This document shows, in pieces, positions 55,950-64,000 of a DNA stretch of 64,000 bases. The position numbers and the translations under genes are program-made. How positions within the stretch are numbered: the stretch's first letter is position 1; each line of letters opens with the position of its first letter. The DNA is taken from contig NC_088314.1 in NCBI RefSeq assembly GCF_910592395.1, positions 16,219,998 to 16,283,997 on the forward strand, in the 5' to 3' direction. The stretch comes from Lineus longissimus (lineage: Eukaryota > Nemertea > Pilidiophora > Heteronemertea > Lineidae). Below the pieces are notes generated by a model. It was not told the origin of the DNA and ran no database searches. It saw only the letters and a program-made list of their open reading frames with translations.

Positions 55950-58900
55950 AAAATCTTGTTTGAGGCAGGAGCGACCCAACTAATTAGCCTGCCACGCTTC
56001 GGGACTTAGCGGGTTAAGTGGCGCCATAAATCTAACGGGCTCAGATTCCCGCAAAATCTCAAGCAGAAGTACATGTAGTATTGATGTAAAATTAACATAA
56101 TTCGTCAGGAACATAATCTTGTTTTGTTCATGCAGATGGCAACCCTACAAGATAGTAAGACCATCAATTCTATATACTTGTGAGTGGTGATTGGTCAAAT
56201 TGTGGGCCGGGACCTGCGATTAGAAATGCTATCTCAAGAAGGTGCTACGTCTCTCGCTTTAGTATGAGACACCCTGTACACCCACTGACCATAATGGCAG
56301 TCTGGTCGTTGTCCATGTTAAGGAGCAGCTGCCATGCTTTGACTCATCATACAAACAAGAAACAAACCTTGGCGGACTGAAGAGAACATGCTGCGATGAT
56401 TGATTATTGGTTGCTGACCATGTCTAAATCTGATCTGACCAGAAGGCTGACTCAGCCCGGAGAGTACCATTGGTTATTGTTACATCAAGATCTACGTTTT
56501 TATTCATGCTTGGTTATATTAACCCCTCAACGACTGTGCCATTTATGCATCCATGGTATAATCAGATAGTTGTGAACAAAAGCTTTATTAATGAACGGAT
56601 TTGTCCGTATATATTTGACAAGTCTCACCGTTTCCTGTTCATTTTGACATTAGGTAGTGTTCGCCCCCTTCGAAGGGCGAATTACTAACTACGAAGTTCT
56701 GTGCTAATTCATTCATGCGACACTCGTAAATCATCTCCTTTTTAGTTAGTTTTTTCGATGATTTTGGGAATCGCTTTTGAAAAGTGGTCGATGAAGTACA
56801 TTTAAAAGGCAGGGGAGGGATTATAACGCAAAAATGCAGTGGTTTTTACCAAGGAACGACAACACTGCAACTATCAGTGCTGCATTTGCCCTCATGTACC
56901 ATACACACAAAAACAGATCTATATGACGATTAAAGAGGACGTGTTCCTCAGATCGATTATTGGTTGCCGACCATGTCCAATCAGATATGCGCAGATTGAC
57001 ACGCACAAGGAGGTAGGGTGATCCAGGTGTACGGCAGAGATATTAACCTTACATGGACGGGTCCTTCATTCAGAACATCTTGGGAACTATTGGTGTTGAC
57101 TTCACATTCAAGAATTCTAGATTTCCGGCGTATATAAACTTCTCAGTCCAACTAAAATGTTGCTTTTCAAATACATAGTACACGCTGTATGTGTCATTCT
57201 ACATAATTAATCATTAAATTCCCTTCGATCGATGGTATCCCTGTCTAGAAAACGGTAATTCAGTCTCGAAGTTGAAGTTTGAATTTAAATTAGACGTCGG
57301 AAATTCGTTCAATCTTGCCAGTATGTTGTCTTTGTTACGTACATATGGCATCACCTGGACCTCGGTTTGAATTAGCTGGGTCACAAGGAGATGTTGTCGT
57401 CAGCGGGACACCCTGGATCGAGTGACTTAACACACCACCGGTGCCCGATATATGTTTTTGAGTACATGTATCTGCACCTAAATGGCTAAGTCATTTACGA
57501 GAAATGCTGTACCGTGAGCCTGACCAGAACTAAATTAAATTAGCCGGGGATGCATACAAAACATGGCCAACTCGTACAACTTCTTGCGCGTTTGTAGTCA
57601 CAGCGATTGGAGAGACCTTTGAATAGTTTACTGTTATAGTCGCATTTGGTCATACTGAACTTCCACCGGTACTGCCGCTGAAAGGGTGGATGTCGTCCTG
57701 GGTGCCGACAAATGGTACCCAGGTTCGAGATCGACTGGACAATAAGCACCCTGGGTGCCATTACACTAGACAAATAGCACCCAGCTTCTTTTTGCCTGGC
57801 TTACGGATCTTAGGGACGAGGACGTTTCTTGCAATCTCGTTTTATCTCGCGCCGTGGTACTTGTGGCATTAGCAGTGCGCGAAATAAAAAGAACAGATAA
57901 ACAGGAAAAAAACGCGTTTAGGCCTAAAGGTCGAAAGCACATTTCGGATATATCCCTCCTATACACCTTTTCTGAATCTGAACCTATCTCTCTGCGGTTA
58001 ATAAAGCAGCATATGGTGAACCCGTTTTTCGATCACACAGACCTCACTTTCAATGGCCACTGCCGTGTTAATATTTGATATGAGCTGGATTTTAAAACAA
58101 CTTACAAGGGTTTGCCCGTTTAATCTTCTCTAGACAATGCGTAAATTTCAAAGCAAAGCATATTGTGGTTTTTGAATGAGACACAAAAACGCTACACTTG
58201 CCGAGATATCAGACCAGCGATGGTCAGTGGCATCACGCTTAATTGTTACCATGTTGTTGCACAGCGAAGCCGTTTATGAGCGAGTAATAGCCGATCATCT
58301 TCAGCTTGAAAAAGATTGCATACAAATGCATGCTGTATTTTTCGTCAAGGTATTGGACGAGCGTTGTAGGAATATCATCACATTGAGAGTCAAGATGCAT
58401 TTGGTGAGAAATGCCAACTTGGCATGCAGGAATCTGGTTCAAAACGGGGTAAGCCATTGAAAGAAGAAAGTCATGTTTTTATGTAGAATTTACTTCTCTT
58501 CAGAGGGCACTACTTTTCGCGATGTGATACAACCTCCAAGACCCGATCGAGCAACAGCCATTTTCTCTACTGATTTGTTTGAGATAGTAGTGTTTATGTT
58601 TGAGACTCCTTGACCTACCAAAGCATGACCTAACAGTAGGGGCAGGGGCTTCACACTTAAAGAATTAAAAGGTAAAAGGTCATGACCATTCTAATAATTG
58701 TATTATTGGTCGCACGTTTACCAGAGAAAAAGAAGTATCCCTCAGGATCATGATCTACTTTCGCTATCAAGCCACTTCATCCTCAATCCAATTAAAGTAA
58801 CTCTCCCCAGGGTAAACAACCCAATTAGGCAGCAATCGACCATGACTTCTTAACCAGGGCGGACTGGCAAAATTGACATGCGTGCAGTGATTTTATAATT

Positions 58901-60660
58901 TCTTATTCGTGTGTTATCTCAATAAAGACGTCAGTGGATCGAATTTTTCTGGCGCTTGCGACTATAAGGTAAGTACGTCACTTCGATATTCAGGTGACCC
59001 AAGAAATGATAGATTTTTTTATTAGAGGACTATTTCTGAACTCTTTTAGCCTCATTATCCACGAAATGATGCTGTCGTGGAATTATATTTCAGTAAAATG
59101 ATAGAATGATGAAATCTGTACGTTCCTCGCACTTTATCCGCTATCAACAACTTATCTCCGTGATGCAGAAATCATCCTTAAATGACCTTATTACCAGACA
59201 AACACGACATTATTTTGCCGGAAAGCTCTCCAACGGCACTGTTGTTCCTGGACATTTACTGAAGAAAAAAAGTCTCGTTTCCAGGACAGACCAGTTCGGC
59301 AAATTTTTCGGCAAGCCTGTCAGATTTTCCGCGAACTGGGAATTGATTCTCCAGGGTCATCCTCTAAGTCATCTAACTGTACCAAATTCTTTCTTTAACG
59401 GCATCATACAGTTTATGAACAATCGCGACACAGCGTGATCAAGGTGCTTTGTAGGTTTCCTTGGCATCGCATTTCAATAGAACGAAGCCTCTTCTAATAC
59501 AGCCTGCACCTATTCAATTGATAGACATATTGTTGTTCCAGTATCAGGCTCCTTTTCTTTCAATATCGGTGAGCCAAAAGATGTAGCAGAAACCTTGCTC
59601 CGATTAAATCAACCCCAGATCAATCTACCAAAGTCTCATAAGGCTTAGTGTTTTACTTGATAGTGTTAATCATATTTGTCTGCAGGCGGCTATAAGTAGA
59701 CAAAGTCGACTTTGTAGGGCTTCATCGACTGTTCTGCCGCGCCTCTGCTCCCTTGAAGTCAAAGCAGCTCCCTTTAGAGGCGTCACGACTGCTGTCAGGT
59801 TTCACACATGTCTTAAGCGTTGCTTCTCAAACAGCTGCCTTTAGTGGGATTCACACGCACAGTTTATTATCCTTGTCACCGCATAAGAAAGAAGATTTTG
59901 TTTGGGAAAAGTGCAGCGTAAAAATCAAAGCGTCCATTGATAAACGTGCATGATGTATGCCACCCTCTGCAAAGGTGGAAGAGACCGGTGTAAAAGAAAT
60001 GGAAGTCCCCGGAATCTAAGTCCGGTCCTTTTGTTAAAGTGAATAGAGTCGCCGAGTACATTTATTGAAGATTATGTAGCTAACCCTAACCAAACCATTA
60101 ACTACATTCGTTGACCTTTTGTATGGGGTCCTGCATTCCTAGGACGTCCATTCCTTTTACACCGGGCCAAACTACGCGTATATGATGGCTGTCAGAAATA
60201 CGGTTCTGAAGTTGTGTTTAGGGCAATGAAATAGTCGGTAGAAATTGTTTTAACTTCCCAGTGATCGCTGTCAATTCGGGGGCGAGGTTGCAGGGTTCAC
60301 TTTGAACGTTGCATAAGATGCCGTAGTGCGGTGCCTCGGCAAACCAGAGCGATTAACCGTGGCATGAATGATGTTCTCGTGCCACTTTCAAACGGTTATG
60401 ATACATTTATATTCAGGGCGTACTTACATTTGAGTCGCAAAAATGTTTTGGAAAATCTCACATTCAAGTTCAAATTCTCAGCAAATTTTTAAACGAACAA
60501 TCCTAGTCTTCAATAGAACACAACTGAGAGAATGTGAAAGGGCAATTTAATGGCTCAAGATGGTGCCTCGGATTTGATTCTTTAATTCAAAGTTAAATCG
60601 CTCGCAGCTTAAGATAATGGATTGTATCGGTATTTGTACGTGATGTTAACATACAAGGTG
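55950..60660. other. Gene-poor stretch
   Basis: Nothing identified with confidence. 59106-59438 (plus) is a 110-aa frame of protein-like composition (HYFAGKLSNGTVVPGH, DQFGKFFGKPVRFS) without a recognised family. A lone ACACCCTGTACAC word near 56267 resembles a mariner end. Confidence 0.45.
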
Positions 60661-60663
60661 GTA

Positions 60664-61023
60664 TTAAAATAGATCGCCTTGGTCTCCAAGGATGTTTCCA
60701 GATGACACACAATTGAAGAAATACGCATCGTGTATCCATGGTGCGTGGATGTTGAAAAGAGCATGCACATCTTCCGTTTCCAAAGTAATAAGAAAATCAT
60801 GTCTCGATATATCCAACTTCTTTTCCCCATCGTTCACGTACGGCGTGGGGACAAGTGACAACTTCCAGCAGTGATGTAGCACTCCAGCTATAGGTTTGAA
60901 GAACTCCTTCGAGATAGATTCATCACCTTCTAATTCCAAGACGAAATGACATGTGTCAGCACCCGGAACAAATGCATGCACTTGGGCACAACCCATGCGA
61001 GAAACCAGACCATGCCGTCGGAA
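60664..61023 (-). CDS. Candidate terminal exon, unrecognised globular domain
   Basis: After the acceptor TTCGATTTCGTTTAG a 119-aa frame runs to TAA at 60664-60666. It has alternating hydrophobic and polar residues, few repeats, several aromatics and an HHCWKLSLVP segment followed by DFLITLETED, which loosely recalls a TRAF/MATH-type beta sandwich. That likeness is weak and is not a call. An in-frame stop just before the acceptor means upstream exons are needed unless translation begins at the Met at 60996. Confidence 0.35.
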   Translation of the reverse strand, partial: FRRHGLVSRMGCAQVHAFVPGADTCHFVLELEGDESISKEFFKPIAGVLHHCWKLSLVPTPYVNDGEKKLDISRHDFLITLETEDVHALFNIHAPWIHDAYFFNCVSSGNILGDQGDLF

Positions 61024-61198
61024 CTAAACGAAATCGAATCAGATAATTACGTTACAGCTTCTTTGGTGAGAGTCACAGATGGGTTTCCATGCGTGTGGAG
61101 GTAAACTATTATATTAAGGTGAAAGTCGGCTACGTCGTCGTTCGTACCGGTACGTTAGCAGCGGACGTTACACAGTTCTAGCTATTAAATGAATGGAA

Positions 61199-61725
61199 GG
61201 CTTTTTACTGCAATTTGTGTGTTCTTCTTCTGGTTCATGAGTGAACTATTTTTCTAAACGTGTTTGATGCTTTTCCAATTTGGTTTCAGCTCTTAGATAG
61301 TAGAAAAACGCGTTATTCGTTATTTTTAGTACGCACAAGTCCTGGCGCGAAAGGCCTTTCCCGCCACGTGAGTGCAAGCCGAGATCCGCGTTCACGTCAG
61401 CCCGATATTACGTCGCAACGTCATTTCCATTATCGTCGCAGTAGCGGGGTAATCAAGTGCCATCAGCTTGACCTCGGAAAAATCTATATCTACACCAAGA
61501 CGACACAGGGTACAGGAAGCGCCATACCTGGGCATCGTTCTACATGGAAAGTGTCGACGCATGGAGAGCTACATCGGAAAAGCGTTATAATTCACTCAGA
61601 TTTTGAATTTTTCCTTTTTTGTGCAATTTGTCGATGGAACCCAATATGTAGAATAGGAGGTGACTGGGCAGCCTACAGCCGACAGCTGGGTAATATTGCC
61701 CTAAATAATAGCGATGGTCCTTTAA
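61199..61725 (-). repeat. Dispersed repeat family A, longest copy
   Basis: Read on the minus strand it starts TTAAAGGACCATCGCTATTA and ends GCAGTAAAAAGCC. It is the closest relative of 16591-17013 and carries about 100 extra bases in the middle that the other copy lacks. The 174-aa frame across it on the plus strand is not a gene. Confidence 0.8.
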
Positions 61726-61885
61726 GGATGAAAGCGAGGTATGTCGTTCGTATCGGTACGTCACCAGATTCACATGATTCATAAGGTGACCCACATCCTT
61801 CCTGCAATATTTATAATTCACCATGCAGCGAATGTCACAAACTTTTAATTCTTTAACGAAACTGATGAAAGTGGGGTGCATTGTT

Positions 61886-62022
61886 GTAACCGGTAACCGG
61901 AAAAACGCCGACCGACCGACCGACCGACCGACTGGCCTGCCAACCTACCGTCATATGCAGGATCCCTTTCGCTTGGTAACCGGAAAAACGCTGACCGACC
62001 GACCTTCCGACCTACCAACCCA
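61886..62022 (+). repeat. (GACC)n tracts on a duplicated unit
   Basis: GTAACCGGAAAAACGC(C/T)GACC occurs at about 61893 and 61976, each followed by GACC repeats. A tandem duplication with tetranucleotide expansion. Confidence 0.8.
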
Positions 62023-62029
62023 AGGAGTT

Positions 62030-64000
62030 TCGTAGTTGAGTCACAGGTCTCATAAGTCAATGTGACATATCCAATCCACGATAGCAGGTCATGTGAAATG
62101 AAATTGTAAACAAGCGCACGTGCGCTGGTCAAATGACAACAAATGCATGTTGCGCGTTGCAGTTCAAAACAGCGTAAGTCATTCTGTGACCCTTTCGGGC
62201 AAAAGCAGGCAGATGTCGCGTGTTTGGTATGCTTATACCCCTTACGATCTATATATGCACAGAATTCTAAAATACCTTGGTACCGTAAAGTCAACTTTTG
62301 AATGGAAAATGCATAAGCCTCGTTCTGAGAGTGGAGTGTTTTGGACACGCAACCAAGATGCTCTACCAAAGTTCCCTCGGGTTGCACTAAAATGTGGAAA
62401 CCATGCACACAGCTCACTTCAGAAGTTAGAGGCTCTCAAAACACTGCTTCAAACACAAATCAGCCAAGGAACCATCAACCACCCTAAGTTTTTTAATGAG
62501 CACTACACATATTTGCCGAGAAAAACGCTCCAAAAAGCCCATTTGCGCGGATTTTAGCATCACTTGAGCGAGCCGATGCGGACTTCCTATGCGAGCTGTA
62601 CAAAATGTACATGTCTCATTTTCTGTAACGTTGCCGTAACATAACCAAGGTCCTCCGCCTCGGGTTCAATTCCTTAATCCAAAAAAATCGGGGGAAGGTT
62701 TCAATGCTGGCGCTTAGTTTTCTGGTTTTAGTATCACTTATACAATATAGAATAATAAAATTTGCATTTCTCTTCGCCCTACCACTTTCTTAACTGTAAA
62801 TAACATCTGCAAATATGACTGGTTTTGCCTTACAGGTTCACATTTGGGTAATCATTATTTTCGTTCTCCAAAGAAGTTCTGTCACATCGCATACCATTTT
62901 AATTTTATAATTCGTTTGAGGTTACAAAAGCGTGACAAGCAACACTGAGAAATTCAATACATTAAAATTAATAGCATCACTCCATCAATGAAAGAACCAA
63001 TAAACCCAGTGTGTCAAATGTCCTCAAAGGGAAACTATCGCCGAAATAGAGACGAATTCCTGTCGAATGCTTCCATTTAGTGCGGTAACAGAGCCTTTTA
63101 ATTAGTCATTTAATACGCGCCCTGCGTGTGTGGTGAGTTAGCTACAGAATATCGAGCTCTACTCGGAAATGCAATTTTACTCAACAGTAAGCGAATTTCA
63201 AAGTCTTTCAGATTTCTCCCTTTGAGGTAATGTCGAAGGTCAAAGCAAATCATTCCTAATGAAACGAGTGGTTTGTTTATTAAGTTTCGAGGAGACGTTC
63301 TCCCCAAGATTAGAAAGTGTTGTGGTCGATATGATATGTCGTTAGACATTTTCATAAAGGAACCATCGGAGGGGAGGGGGGGGGGCTCTCAAAAGGGGTG
63401 AAAGTGTGGTAGGTCTTACATGATTTACCTATTCCGAAAAACTACTGCAGATGCTCTAGTCTGTATCAATTTAAGCTCAATGTTTTACATGAAAAGGTGC
63501 ATGCTGCATGGTACGCACAAAGTTATAAAGACGATTGACTTTTTTAAAGTTTTTTCTCTCTGATGAAGGCACGGAGTTATTAAAATACAGCGTGCATCAT
63601 GATGTTGGCCCCTCTCAATAACAGTCGTTAATTTTCTAATTAAAGTGGGAGGATGAATCGTGATATGGCCGAGGTCATTGATGGATAGGTGACAATAGCA
63701 GGTGTGGTATTTTAAAGACTCTCGAAAAATAGTGCCTGGCGACTAAGTTCATGATCATATTTGGCAAATCATAATCGGATGAATTCCGATTTGAATCTGA
63801 TATAATCAGTAGATGACAGGTTATTCATTAAGTGCAGTGAAGTAGCTCAGTATACGAGGGGAACACTGACAGCACTTTGAAATAGATATTCAGTAGCAGT
63901 CTTCGCCCGGAGGCTACAACCTTGTACAAAAAGAGTAATGTGCCAATATTAATCGCGCAGTTCATTCATCAGACGAGCAGCCCTGCCATGGATAGCCCGT
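62030..64000. other. No gene recognised
   Basis: A 145-aa frame at 62120-62557 (plus) is open but has no recognised motif and overlaps a 190-aa frame on the minus strand that reads through the GACC repeats. A G-rich run lies at 63369-63385. Confidence 0.5.

Noticed and set aside
61260-61784. 174-aa plus-strand frame
   Set aside because: It is the antisense of dispersed repeat family A; the matching copy at 16591 has no equivalent frame.
61845-62417. 190-aa minus-strand frame
   Set aside because: Reads through the GACC repeats (a G-R-S-V repeat in the protein) and overlaps an equally open plus frame; no domain.

Overview
This is a window of animal nuclear DNA. It is AT-rich, gene-poor and intron-rich, with no long continuous reading frames, standard GT/AG introns, AATAAA signals and many miniature DNA transposons (MITEs). 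The genes (a class C glutamate-receptor GPCR, an astacin metalloprotease, PAN/Apple domains) and the frequent TACATGTA-type words fit a marine invertebrate, perhaps a hemichordate, echinoderm, amphioxus or lophotrochozoan. I cannot fix the phylum from the sequence.

Three gene models are well supported. (1) A minus-strand gene at 2983-5636 has three exons that join in phase; it encodes a secreted protein of 232 aa with a signal peptide and two PAN domains. Half of a third PAN domain lies just downstream in another frame. (2) A plus-strand gene at 12686-23586 has 11 exons and encodes an astacin zinc endopeptidase of 515 aa: signal peptide, propeptide with a basic cleavage site, complete catalytic domain, six-cysteine segment and two C-terminal PAN domains. 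The first two exons are less certain. These two genes are divergent (about 7 kb between start codons) and share the PAN module on symmetric phase 1-1 exons. (3) A minus-strand metabotropic-glutamate-receptor-like gene at about 35.6-41.5 kb is represented by its cysteine-rich region, seven-helix domain and cytoplasmic tail; its ligand-binding exons were not found.

Weaker candidates are a two-exon secreted small protein or peptide precursor at 386-925, a signal-peptide exon at 44441-44551, an Ig-like partial exon at 34834-34974, and an unrecognised terminal exon on the minus strand at 60664-61023.

Most of the rest is non-coding. Its recognisable content is MITEs and fold-back elements: pogo/Tigger-like at 4987 and 23076, mariner-like at 29860, a GGTGTAGAA-ended family at 23892, 31247 and 39188, a hairpin family at 48825 and 49133, a 451-bp element at 43683, a 1-kb fold-back at 36193, and a GTACACCAC-ended element at 55570. 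There is also a dispersed repeat with four copies (9067, 16591, 17411, 61199), a GTAC-rich minisatellite at three places, and a row of four palindromes at 39732-39935 inside a receptor intron. No reverse transcriptase, transposase, rRNA, CRISPR array or convincing tRNA gene was seen.
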